From positions 62,001 to 126,000 of the forward strand of contig MKTY01000007.1 of NCBI GenBank assembly GCA_001898485.1: DNA of 64,000 nt, read 5' to 3'. Position numbers and translations under genes: made by a program. This document shows positions 8,017 to 15,480 of the stretch, piece after piece. Numbering within the stretch: the stretch's first letter is position 1; each line of letters opens with the position of its first letter. The DNA comes from Sphingobacteriales bacterium 46-32. Its GTDB lineage: Bacteria > Bacteroidota > Bacteroidia > Chitinophagales > Chitinophagaceae. Below the pieces are notes generated by a model that saw nothing but the letters and a program-made list of their open reading frames with translations, ran no database searches and was not told where the DNA came from.

Positions 8017-9600
8017 ATGCACAGCATCCTCCCCTTTTTTCTTGCAATGATCGTTGCCATCGTACTCCTGCGAATGCTGGCCAATAAACTTCAGGTAGCC
8101 TATCCCATCTTACTGGTGCTGGTAGGTTTGATCGTGAGCCTGATCCCCGGTTTACCCCGCGTACAGATCGATCCCGATCTCATTTTCTTCATTTTCCTGC
8201 CACCGTTGCTGTGTGAAGCCTCCTGGAATATTTCATTTAAAGAAATGAAGAAATGGTGGCGTATCATTGGCAGCTTTGCATTTCTGGTCGTATTCTTTAC
8301 GGCCCTCTCTGTAGCTGTTGTCACCAATCATTTTATTCCCGGCTTTACGATTGCACTGGGTTTTTTACTGGGCGGTATTGTTTCACCACCTGATGCTGTC
8401 AGCACCAGTGCCATTACCAAATTTGTAAAAATCCCCCGGTCCACTTCTGCTATCCTGGAAGGAGAAAGCCTGCTAAACGATGCCTCTTCACTTATTATAT
8501 TCCGGTTTGCCCTGATAGCGGTGGGCACCGGACAGTTTGTATGGCAGGAAGCCGCCCTTAGTTTTGTATGGATGATCATCGGCGGCGTGGGAATCGGCCT
8601 CCTACTGGGATGGATCTTTGTACAGGCTCATAAACGTTTACCGACCGATGCGCCGTCTGACATTACCCTTACGCTTATAGAGCCTTATTTTATGTACTGG
8701 GTGGCCGAGCAGTTCCATAGCTCCGGTGTACTGGCTGTTGTGACCGGCAGCCTGTTTATGGCCAACAGGAGGCTCGTGTTTTTAAACGGATCGAGCCGCA
8801 TCCGGGCTTATAGCGTTTGGGAGAGCTTTGTTTTTATGCTCAATGGCATAGTGTTTCTGATCATCGGACTGGAACTTCCCGAAATTGTGGATGGATTACG
8901 GGCAAAGGGCATTCCGCTCGGCACAGCCATCGGCTATGGTCTGCTGGTTACCGGTGTACTCATACTGGCACGCATCATCAGCTCTTATGCTGCCATGATT
9001 GCCACGATAATTTTCAGACCCTCTGTAGCGCCCCGGGCCAGCTCACCACGGCGCCGATTCCTGATACCGCTCCTGCTGGGCTGGACAGGCATGCGCGGCG
9101 TTGTATCACTTGCCGCTGCGCTGGCTATACCAGTCACCCTCGACGATGGCAGTGCATTCCCTTACAGAAACCTTATCCTGTTTATCACTTTTGTCGTGAT
9201 ATTACTCACACTGCTGCTGCAGGGACTCACACTCCCCATTATTATTAAAAAGACCAGGTTATTTGATCTGGCTAATGATGATGCGGAAGAAACAACCCGC
9301 CATCAGCTGAAACATGGCCTCCGCGACCATACCTACCAGTTTCTAAAAACGAAATATGATGGCGATTTGCACGATCATGCTGGCTTACAAAAACTGTTGC
9401 ATCACTGGGAAGAAAAAATAAAAGCAGCCGACGACCGCTGGATGGACGAGCAGACAAAACTTATATTTTTTGAAATGCTTCAGCAACAACGCGAGTTTCT
9501 CGTAATACTCAATAAAAGACCCGACACCGACGAAGAAACCATTCGCCAACAGTTATACCTCATAGACCTGGAGGAAGAAAGATTGAAGATGCAGTTTTAA
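8017..9600 (+). CDS. Na+/H+ antiporter, CPA1 family
   Basis: A 527-residue inner-membrane antiporter with about twelve hydrophobic segments over the first ~410 residues and a charged cytoplasmic tail of ~115 residues. CPA1/NhaP hallmarks are visible: GGIVSPPDAV near residue 125 and GESLLNDASSLIIF near residue 150, which carries the ND pair of the ion-binding site. The predicted role is proton-driven export of Na+ (possibly K+ or Li+), for pH and salt homeostasis. The gene is monocistronic, with its own promoter and a strong leader hairpin, and converges with the ABC-F gene after a 114-bp gap in which no clear terminator was seen. Confidence 0.9.
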   Translation: MHSILPFFLAMIVAIVLLRMLANKLQVAYPILLVLVGLIVSLIPGLPRVQIDPDLIFFIFLPPLLCEASWNISFKEMKKWWRIIGSFAFLVVFFTALSVAVVTNHFIPGFTIALGFLLGGIVSPPDAVSTSAITKFVKIPRSTSAILEGESLLNDASSLIIFRFALIAVGTGQFVWQEAALSFVWMIIGGVGIGLLLGWIFVQAHKRLPTDAPSDITLTLIEPYFMYWVAEQFHSSGVLAVVTGSLFMANRRLVFLNGSSRIRAYSVWESFVFMLNGIVFLIIGLELPEIVDGLRAKGIPLGTAIGYGLLVTGVLILARIISSYAAMIATIIFRPSVAPRASSPRRRFLIPLLLGWTGMRGVVSLAAALAIPVTLDDGSAFPYRNLILFITFVVILLTLLLQGLTLPIIIKKTRLFDLANDDAEETTRHQLKHGLRDHTYQFLKTKYDGDLHDHAGLQKLLHHWEEKIKAADDRWMDEQTKLIFFEMLQQQREFLVILNKRPDTDEETIRQQLYLIDLEEERLKMQF

Positions 9601-9714
9601 AAACCATCTGATATGGACGCAAAACAAAAATCAGTCAAAGACGGTGATCTGTGCTCCAGTCACCCGTTCTTTCTGAAAAAATCGTATTCCCCCTTGCGAC
9701 CTATGCCTTTTACC

Positions 9715-11307
9715 TTATGCCTTCAACCATATCTCCTTCTCCACTCCCACTTCTTTCAAAAAAGTATTGTCGTGAGAAACCAGCACAACCGCACCACGGT
9801 ATTCTTTTAACGCATTTGTCAGTATCTCTATATTCTGAATATCGAGGTTATTGGTTGGCTCATCCAGCATCAGCAGATCGGGTGCCTGCTCACTCAGCGT
9901 GAGGCAACACAGAGCCAGGCGCATTCGTTCGCCCCCGCTGAGCGAGGCACAGGATTTATCCCAGTATTGTGATGAAAAAAGAAACCGGTTGAGCCTGATC
10001 TTTACTTCATGCTCCTGCAATGCAGCCGTATTAAATTGCTGCGCCTGCTCATATACCCCAAGCCGGCCATCGATCAGTGAATATTCCTGGTCGAGGTATA
10101 CGGCTTTTACCGGCTGGCTAACAACAGTCCCTTTACCCGGCTCTAATTGCCCAAGTATAATACGAACCAGCGTGGTTTTTCCACTCCCATTCGCTCCGCG
10201 AAGTACCACTCTGTCGCCACTGTACAGTTCTATATCAAGATCGACAGCCCAGAGCCATTCCTGCTTATAGCGATAGTTGATTTGCCGGGCACCGAATAAA
10301 AGTTTGCCTCTGGTAATTTGGGCATCGGCGAAACCAAATCTCATCTGATCTGTAACAGGTAACTCAGCTCTTAGCGATTGCAGGTCCTGATAAATACCGT
10401 CAATTTTTCCGGCATGTACATCCCTGATGCGGGAAGTGCTGTTCTCTGCTTTATTGCGCAGCGTGTTCATCATTATTCGGGCAACACCAGCTTTTTCCTG
10501 CTTTTGTTTGCCACGCGCATCCAGCCGTTGCTGTCGCTCCAGTGTCTCCCGCTCTTTTTCCCTGGCCTTCCGCAGCGCCTTTTCCTGGTTCTTTACATCG
10601 CTGTACAGCGCCTCCTGCTCCAGTTGTTTTTGCACTTTATAAAAACTGTAATTACCGCCATAGGCTGTAATGCCGGTCGAAGAAAGTTCGTACACAGGAG
10701 TCAACAGGTCGAGCAGTTCCCGGTCATGGCTCACTACCAGCATAGTGCTGTTGCTTTGCGCAACAAAAGAATAAAGCAACGACCTTCCCTCTGCATCCAG
10801 ATGATTGCTGGGTTCATCCATGAGCACAAGAGCCGGTGTATGAATGCTGATGCCAGCCAGCAATACACGGGTCTTTTGCCCACCACTCAGGCTGGCCATT
10901 GATTGCTGCAGATCAATACCCGTCAGTTGCCAGTACTGCAACGCCTGTGCACAACGCTCCTCAAGTGTCCAGTCGTCGTTGAGTATATCCATATTAGCCG
11001 CGGTCACATGACCACTTAGTATTTCATGTAGTGCGGTCAGCTTTTTTTCTACAGCAAGTGCCTGCGCTACCGTCATATGATTGTATTGTCCATATAACTG
11101 TGGCAGGTAACAGGGTGATGCGTTGAGTTGTATTTTTCCGCCTGCCGGCTGCAGTTCTCCGGCTATAAGTTTCAATAGGGTCGATTTACCCGATCCATTG
11201 TTGCCGATCAATGCGGCACGGACACGCTCTCCCACTGTAAATTGTAAGTCATTAAACAGCACATCCTTGTTGGGATGTGCATACGTAAGATGTTGTATGC
11301 TGATCAT
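9715..11307 (-). CDS. ABC-F family ATPase (ribosome-associated type)
   Basis: The 530-residue protein has two complete ABC domains in one chain and no membrane segment, the definition of ABC-F. Domain 1 has GNNGSGKST, LSGGQKTRV and LMDEPSNHLD; domain 2 has GANGSGKTT, LSGGERMRL and MLDEPTNNLD. A charged linker of ~80 residues (about residues 225-310, rich in K, E and R) separates them, the region that reaches the peptidyl-transferase centre in this family. Members act as translation factors or protect ribosomes from antibiotics. The subtype (EttA/Uup-like versus antibiotic-protection like Lsa/Vga) cannot be decided by eye. The attenuator-like leader upstream would fit an antibiotic-induced protection factor (inference). 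Confidence 0.88.
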   Translation of the reverse strand: MISIQHLTYAHPNKDVLFNDLQFTVGERVRAALIGNNGSGKSTLLKLIAGELQPAGGKIQLNASPCYLPQLYGQYNHMTVAQALAVEKKLTALHEILSGHVTAANMDILNDDWTLEERCAQALQYWQLTGIDLQQSMASLSGGQKTRVLLAGISIHTPALVLMDEPSNHLDAEGRSLLYSFVAQSNSTMLVVSHDRELLDLLTPVYELSSTGITAYGGNYSFYKVQKQLEQEALYSDVKNQEKALRKAREKERETLERQQRLDARGKQKQEKAGVARIMMNTLRNKAENSTSRIRDVHAGKIDGIYQDLQSLRAELPVTDQMRFGFADAQITRGKLLFGARQINYRYKQEWLWAVDLDIELYSGDRVVLRGANGSGKTTLVRIILGQLEPGKGTVVSQPVKAVYLDQEYSLIDGRLGVYEQAQQFNTAALQEHEVKIRLNRFLFSSQYWDKSCASLSGGERMRLALCCLTLSEQAPDLLMLDEPTNNLDIQNIEILTNALKEYRGAVVLVSHDNTFLKEVGVEKEIWLKA

Positions 11308-11400
11308 GATGATTTCTTTCGGAGAAATAAAAAAACAGGCAGCCGCACCGGCTCGCTGCTATCGATATGAATGAAAGAAATCGGATTCTACATGAAAAAT
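11308..11400 (-). promoter_or_regulatory. Attenuator-like leader of the ABC-F gene
   Basis: Reading toward the gene, the leader contains a hairpin AGCCG-GTG-CGGCT followed by GCC and a run of seven T (about 11331-11357), which looks like an intrinsic terminator lying only ~25 bp before the start codon. A second, longer-range pairing brackets it: GATTTCTTTC (complement of 11374-11383) with GAAAGAAATC (complement of 11311-11320), 10 bp. An open frame starting ATG TAT AGC near 11424-11426 reads through the whole structure. Transcription attenuation controls several antibiotic-protecting ABC-F genes; that it does so here is inference. Confidence 0.45.
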
Positions 11401-11446
11401 AAGTTGAATAAGCCGCAAAGCTATACATTTATCTGCAATCAGGATG

Positions 11447-11560
11447 TATAAAGGGTATAAAGAGTATAAAGGGTTCTCTTTATACTCTTTATACTCTTTA
11501 TACTCTTTATACTCTTTATACTCTTTATACCCTTTATACTCTTTATACTCTTTATACTTT
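11447..11560. repeat. Inverted array of 9-bp repeats (AGTATAAAG / CTTTATACT)
   Basis: Three copies of a 9-bp unit on one strand (TATAAAGGG, TATAAAGAG, TATAAAGGG; about 11447-11473) are followed by nine near-identical units in the opposite orientation (CTCTTTATA, 11476-11556, with one CCCTTTATA variant). The arms can fold into a long hairpin. It lies in the divergent gap between the ABC-F gene and dinB, ~35 bp before the dinB ATG. In frame the right arm would encode a Ser-Leu-Tyr repeat, which is why the longer dinB reading frame starting at 11444 is rejected. The same unit recurs near 42910-42980 and 50929-50959. Confidence 0.9.
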
Positions 11561-11593
11561 CATGGATTAAATACCTTTGAAAAAACCTCCCTC

Positions 11594-12079
11594 ATGACCG
11601 ATCTCATTAAACTGATTGACTTTAACGCCTGGGCCAATACCCGCATAGCAGAACGTGTACAGGAATTGCCGCAGGAATTATTTGTCCAGCATACCGGGGG
11701 CAGCTTTCCTTCGATCAAAGCCACGATGCGGCATTTGCTTGAAGCAGACTGGCGATGGCTGCATCGCTGGAAAGGGCATGCCAAAGTAGCCATCCCCGAT
11801 CACTGGCAAACCGAAGATGCTATAAGCCTGATACAGCTTTGGCTTCCGGTGCAGCAGGAAATGAAATCGGCCATTCTGGAATGGCCTTCGCTGGGATTGG
11901 AACAGGTAGCCATCATTACCCAAAATAATCTCTCGCTTAACATGAGCCTCGCCGACAGTGTTTTTCATACTGTCAATCACGGGAGCTACCACCGCGGGCA
12001 ACTGATCAATATGCTCCGGATGCTGGGACAGGAGGCCGTGCAAACAGATTATCTGATTTATTGTATGGAGAATAGTTGA
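11594..12079 (+). CDS. DinB family protein
   Basis: A 161-residue four-helix-bundle protein of the DinB/YfiT type. The metal-binding histidines are visible: one in MRHLLEADWRWL (near residue 44) and a pair in HTVNHGSYHRGQ (near residue 130). Members bind Ni or Zn and include thiol transferases; the specific role is unknown. The ATG at 11594 (MTDLIKL) was chosen because the upstream in-frame extension consists only of the 9-bp repeat array. The final codons AAT AGT TGA run directly into the GACAGTT repeat array downstream, so the 3' end of the gene appears to be formed by repeat sequence. Confidence 0.85.
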   Translation: MTDLIKLIDFNAWANTRIAERVQELPQELFVQHTGGSFPSIKATMRHLLEADWRWLHRWKGHAKVAIPDHWQTEDAISLIQLWLPVQQEMKSAILEWPSLGLEQVAIITQNNLSLNMSLADSVFHTVNHGSYHRGQLINMLRMLGQEAVQTDYLIYCMENS

Positions 12080-12165
12080 TAGTGGACAGTTGACAGTGGA
12101 CAGATGACAGTTGACAGATGACAGTTGACAGATGACAGTTGACAGATGACAGTTAACAGATGGAC
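12075..12165. repeat. 7-bp tandem repeat array (TGACAGT/TGACAGA)
   Basis: About eleven tandem 7-bp units alternate between TGACAGT and TGACAGA with occasional GGACAG or TAACAG variants. The array starts in the dinB stop codon and fills most of the gap to the convergent SMR gene. It is not CRISPR-like: there are no spacers. Confidence 0.9.
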
Positions 12166-12209
12166 AAGCGGACTGAACTACCTTATTCAATCCGTACAGC
12201 ATTATACTT

Positions 12210-12536
12210 TTAATGGCTCACAAACTTCAGTCCCACTATTGAGCCCACCAGCGTAAAAATGAAAAACAAACGCCAGAAGCTGGCTGGCTCCTTAAAAAAT
12301 AAGATGCCAAGCAACACAGTACCCACCGCTCCTATGCCGGTCCATACCGCATAGGCTGTTCCCATAGGCAATGTTTCTGTAGCTTTAATAAGCAGGTACA
12401 TACTTATAATAAGTGCAAGCCCAAAACCTGCATACCATCCGTACATGGCATTCCCTTCTGCTGCCCTTGCCTTACCCAGGCAAAAGGTGAAACTAACTTC
12501 AAATAGTCCTGCCAGTATCAGCAATATCCAGTTCAT
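12210..12536 (-). CDS. SMR family transporter (SugE/Gdx-like)
   Basis: A 108-residue protein with four membrane helices. The conserved membrane glutamate of the small multidrug resistance family is E13 (AGLFEV). The C-terminal GLKFVSH resembles the Gdx/SugE branch (guanidinium exporters) more than EmrE, but this is by inspection only. SMR proteins work as antiparallel dimers exchanging H+ for cationic substrate. No guanidine riboswitch was recognised upstream; instead the 182-bp gap to the GNAT gene is made almost entirely of repeats, so transcription probably reads in from that gene or starts inside the repeats. Confidence 0.85.
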   Translation of the reverse strand: MNWILLILAGLFEVSFTFCLGKARAAEGNAMYGWYAGFGLALIISMYLLIKATETLPMGTAYAVWTGIGAVGTVLLGILFFKEPASFWRLFFIFTLVGSIVGLKFVSH

Positions 12537-12540
12537 AAAA

Positions 12541-12590
12541 GCTAGTTATAAGTTTTAAGTTATAAGTTTTAGGTTTTAAGTTTTTACCCT
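12541..12590. repeat. 7-bp tandem repeat (AAGTTAT/AAGTTTT)
   Basis: Six to seven units of a 7-bp repeat (AAGTTAT alternating with AAGTTTT, one AGGTTTT) lie immediately upstream of the SMR start codon. The next repeat family begins within ~10 bp on the far side. Confidence 0.8.
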
Positions 12591-12595
12591 TTTAC

Positions 12596-12727
12596 TGTCA
12601 ACTGTCAACTGTTAACTGTTAACTAACCACTATCCACTATCCACCGCCCACCATCCACTGTCCACTTGTCCAACTGTCCACTGTCATCTGTCAACTGTCA
12701 ACTGTTAACTGTCAACTGTTAACTGTC
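12596..12727. repeat. 7-bp repeat array of the GACAGTT family, invading the GNAT stop codon
   Basis: Degenerate units (AACTGTC, AACTGTT, CACTATC, CACTGTC) on this strand are the reverse complement of the 12075-12165 family. The array continues through the stop codon of the GNAT gene: the last codons GAC AGT TAA are themselves a repeat unit. Between 12620 and 12680 the units are more diverged (CCACTATCC, CCACCATCC). Confidence 0.85.
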
Positions 12728-13249
12728 CCAGTTTTCCCTCCGTATTTCATAGCGGAAATTCTGCCGGGGTTCAGTACCGTAATAGGCTACGGCTTCTTCA
12801 CCCACTTTTACTGCACCTAACCGCCCAATAGCGATTTGCGAACGAAGGTTGCCTGCACCGATATGAAAGTAAACCTTATCTACATACTGAAAAATATAGT
12901 GGAGCATTAGTTTTTTCACAGAAAGATTTATGCCCGTACCCCAGAAGCGGGTAGCATAAAAAGTATATCCTATAAAAATGCTGTTGTCACTTTCGTTGTA
13001 ATCATAAAACCGGGTGCAGCCTGCTGCTTTGCCTGAGTGGGCATCATTAACCCGGAAGGCTCCCCCGCTTTTCATAGCCCCTTCAAAGAACAGGCGAAAA
13101 ACCTCCTCCTTCCACCGGTCATTATTAGGATGCTGTTCCCACACTTTAGGGTCGGCTGCCAGGGCATAGAGCTCGGCAAAATCTGCTTCGCGCAATGGCT
13201 CAAGGGCAGCTTTTTCGTTGGCCAGGGAGGGTTGTATGGAGAAATTCAT
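12719..13249 (-). CDS. GNAT family N-acetyltransferase (RimJ/RimL-like)
   Basis: A 176-residue acetyltransferase of the Acetyltransf_3 type: an N-terminal LEPLREADFAELYALAADP opening (residues ~16-35), the central beta strands around SIFIGYTFYATRFWGTGIN, and the acetyl-CoA-binding turn with GAGNLRSQIAIGRLGAVKVG in the C-terminal half, where the N-x-x-S-x-x-x-x-x-x-x-G pattern typical of RimL-like proteins is seen. The substrate cannot be read from sequence. The last two residues and the stop codon are made of GACAGTT repeat sequence. Confidence 0.82.
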   Translation of the reverse strand: MNFSIQPSLANEKAALEPLREADFAELYALAADPKVWEQHPNNDRWKEEVFRLFFEGAMKSGGAFRVNDAHSGKAAGCTRFYDYNESDNSIFIGYTFYATRFWGTGINLSVKKLMLHYIFQYVDKVYFHIGAGNLRSQIAIGRLGAVKVGEEAVAYYGTEPRQNFRYEIRRENWDS

Positions 13250-13597
13250 TTTATATCAAAACTGGTTGAAAAATAAGCATTCGGAAAGCACTAAAACAAT
13301 TTTCACATACTCAATTTACTGATCTACAGGGCATTGGAAAACAGGGCTGATTACGTAGCAAATATATGATAATCAATTAAATAAGAGATTAACTAAAAAT
13401 TCCCGGCAAAATAATACCGGGTTCGGGTGGGATAATTGCCTTTTCGTAATTTTACAGCCTCACTACACCCATCAAATTCCCCCATCAGCAGCTGCTTACA
13501 TGACCCGCAAGGTAAACACCGGTACTATTGTTGTCGGCTTACTTAACGGAATGGAGACAGAAGACCACTGAATAAACACAAAATAAAGGGAGGAGTT
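13250..13597. other. Intergenic region upstream of a small acidic protein gene
   Basis: About 350 bp between divergent genes. A 23-codon open frame (13500-13571, ending 26 bp before the next start) could be a leader peptide but has no support beyond being open. The sequence CCCGG...CCGGG near 13411-13430 can form a short hairpin. A strong Shine-Dalgarno sequence, GGGAGGAG (13588-13595), unusual for Bacteroidota, precedes the ATG at 13598. Confidence 0.3.
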
Positions 13598-13861
13598 ATG
13601 TACACGTATGATTTGCTGGAAAACGGATGCTATTATCTGGTGAGGGAAGCCGAAGATTCACCTATTTCCCTGATCAAAGTAGCGGTGGAAACAGATCACT
13701 GTTTGTTTGTGCAACGTTTCGATGATCCCACACAAACAGAATGGAAGCTGAAGAGCGATGTGCTGGCAGACATTATTGAATGCCTGAGCGACGAAGCGGT
13801 AAAGGCCTGGGAGGCCCATTACAGCAGCGAAGACGTCTACGAAGAAGACGATGATGATTGA
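13598..13861 (+). CDS. Small acidic hypothetical protein
   Basis: An 87-residue protein with no domain I recognise. It begins with a strand-rich segment (YDLLENGCYYLVREAED), contains two cysteines early, and ends in a highly acidic tail (SSEDVYEEDDDD). The strong GGGAGGAG ribosome-binding site five bases from the ATG and normal codon use support a real gene. A terminator hairpin follows 29 bp after the stop. It has no signal peptide, so it is probably cytoplasmic. Confidence 0.65.
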   Translation: MYTYDLLENGCYYLVREAEDSPISLIKVAVETDHCLFVQRFDDPTQTEWKLKSDVLADIIECLSDEAVKAWEAHYSSEDVYEEDDDD

Positions 13862-13889
13862 TCCCGCCACTCATGGATTTTATTGCATC

Positions 13890-13936
13890 AGGTGATTGGA
13901 ATCCACTATTTTTAGTGCAACCAATCACCTTTTTAT
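13890..13936 (+). terminator. Long-stem terminator-like hairpin abutting the aminopeptidase start codon
   Basis: AGGTGATTGG (13890-13899) pairs perfectly with CCAATCACCT (13921-13930), and inside it CACTA (13904-13908) pairs with TAGTG (13913-13917). A T-rich tract TTTTATT follows. As a terminator it would end the small acidic protein transcript, but the tract stops two bases before the ATG of the next gene, so the hairpin also covers that gene's ribosome-binding region. Confidence 0.7.
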
Positions 13937-13937
13937 T

Positions 13938-15401
13938 ATGTATAAGAAAATTGCGCGATCCTTCCTGCTTGGCCTTAGTTTGCTGGGAGGGATTACCACC
14001 GGACTGCATGCCCAGGACGATCAGCCAAAAGATTATCTGCCCAAAGAATTTCACGCCGGACGCCGGGCCGCTTTACGTGAAATGATGCCTGCCAATTCTG
14101 TAATGGTAGTTTTTGCTTATCCCACCCGGGTGTTTTCGAATGATGTAGACTATTTCTATCATCAGAATCCTGATCTCTACTATTTCACCGGTTATAAAGA
14201 GCCGCACTCACTGTTGCTGGTTTTCAAAGACGAGCAGACAGACTCTGCCGGTGGCAAATACAGTGAAGTACTGTTTGTGCAAAAGAAAAATGCCCAGCAG
14301 GAACAATGGACCGGTCGCCGCCTGGGTACTGAAGGCGCTCAGTCAAAACTGGGTATCCGGATGGCGCTCAACGGTGAAGCCTTCAAAAATTTCCCCGTTG
14401 ATTTCAGCAAATTCGATAAAATCCTTTTCGACCGCCTGCCCGATGATGTATCAAACAGCCGCGACCGTGCCGACCTCTTTGACCTCATTCAGCAATTCAA
14501 AGAGAAAGCCGGCATTACAGACGCAACGGCCAAAGACAAACGTTATGACAATGCCTCCTACCGTCAGCTCACCGGCGCCCTGCGCGAGGTAAAAACACCC
14601 GAAGAGCTGGTACTGATCCGTAAAGCGGTGGAAATCTCCTGCATGGGTCAGAACGAAGTAATGAAAGTGGTACGCCCGGATATGAGCGAGCTGGAAATCC
14701 AGGGCCTGCATGAATATGTTCACAAAAAATATGGTGCCGAAGGCGTTGGTTATGGTTCCATTGTAGGTGCCGGCGAAAATGGCTGTGTGCTGCACTATAT
14801 GGAAAATACCAAAACCCGTGTAGGCAATACCCTGCTGCTGATGGACGTAGGTGCCGAATACCATGGCTATTCTGCCGACGTAACCCGCACCATACCTGCC
14901 AACGGTAAATTCAGTGCCGAAGAAAAAATCATTTATCAACTGGTTTATGATGCACAGGAAGCTGCTTTCAAAACCCTGAAAGATGGCGCCAAACTGTCTG
15001 AGGCCGAAAACGCCGCCCGCGATGTGATTGCCGAAGGCCTCGTGAAGCTGGGGATCATCAAGGATAAAAAAGAAAACCGCAAATATTATCCGCATGGCCT
15101 GAGCCACCATATTGGTCTGGATGTGCATGACCGCAGCAACTATGGCACACTCAAAAAAGACATGGTGATCACCATCGAACCCGGCATTTATATTCCTGCC
15201 GGCAGCGATTGCGATAAAAAATGGTGGAGCATTGCGGTACGTATCGAAGACGATGCTCTCATCACTCAAAACGGTTATGAGCTGCTCTCCCGCTTTGCCC
15301 CCCGCTCAGTAGAAGATATAGAAAAACTGATTGCACAGAAAAGTGCACTCGACGACTTCAAGTTGCCTCCGTTGAAATCGGCCGATAAAAAAGGATTCTA
15401 A
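13938..15401 (+). CDS. Exported aminopeptidase P family metallopeptidase (M24B)
   Basis: A 487-residue peptidase that removes N-terminal residues before proline. A signal peptide (residues 1-26, ending GLHAQ) indicates export to the periplasm. The N-terminal creatinase-like domain (~30-210) precedes the pita-bread catalytic domain, whose five metal ligands are recognisable: the two Asp of MDVGAEYHGYSADVTRT, the His of HGLSHHIGLDVHD, the Glu of ITIEPGIYI and the Glu of VRIEDDALIT. The ATG at 13938 was chosen because it opens the signal peptide; a TTG at 13896 in the same frame lies inside the upstream hairpin and is unlikely. No Shine-Dalgarno site is visible. A clean terminator follows. Confidence 0.9.
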   Translation: MYKKIARSFLLGLSLLGGITTGLHAQDDQPKDYLPKEFHAGRRAALREMMPANSVMVVFAYPTRVFSNDVDYFYHQNPDLYYFTGYKEPHSLLLVFKDEQTDSAGGKYSEVLFVQKKNAQQEQWTGRRLGTEGAQSKLGIRMALNGEAFKNFPVDFSKFDKILFDRLPDDVSNSRDRADLFDLIQQFKEKAGITDATAKDKRYDNASYRQLTGALREVKTPEELVLIRKAVEISCMGQNEVMKVVRPDMSELEIQGLHEYVHKKYGAEGVGYGSIVGAGENGCVLHYMENTKTRVGNTLLLMDVGAEYHGYSADVTRTIPANGKFSAEEKIIYQLVYDAQEAAFKTLKDGAKLSEAENAARDVIAEGLVKLGIIKDKKENRKYYPHGLSHHIGLDVHDRSNYGTLKKDMVITIEPGIYIPAGSDCDKKWWSIAVRIEDDALITQNGYELLSRFAPRSVEDIEKLIAQKSALDDFKLPPLKSADKKGF

Positions 15402-15424
15402 CCGGATTCCTACCCGATAAAAGA

Positions 15425-15455
15425 AAAGCGATGCCTCAAAAGGGCATCGCTTTTT
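15425..15455. terminator. Bidirectional intrinsic terminator
   Basis: AAAAGCGATGCC (15425-15436) and GGCATCGCTTTT (15444-15455) form a 12-bp perfect stem with a 7-base loop, with A and T tracts on both sides. It serves the convergent aminopeptidase and lipoprotein genes. Confidence 0.9.
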
Positions 15456-15480
15456 TATTATGCTCAGGGAAATAAAGTGA

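Noticed and set aside
11444-11593. N-terminal Ser-Leu-Tyr extension of the DinB protein
   Set aside because: It is the translation of the 9-bp repeat array; the conserved domain begins at the ATG at 11594.
12075-12727. CRISPR array
   Set aside because: The repeats are 7 bp, contiguous and without spacers; there are no cas genes.
13500-13571. 23-codon leader peptide
   Set aside because: Open frame only; no Shine-Dalgarno site, no regulatory codons and no attenuator hairpin after it.
14451-15269. 272-codon minus-strand open frame
   Set aside because: Lies wholly antisense to the aminopeptidase P coding region, which has full catalytic motifs; no domain in the antisense product.
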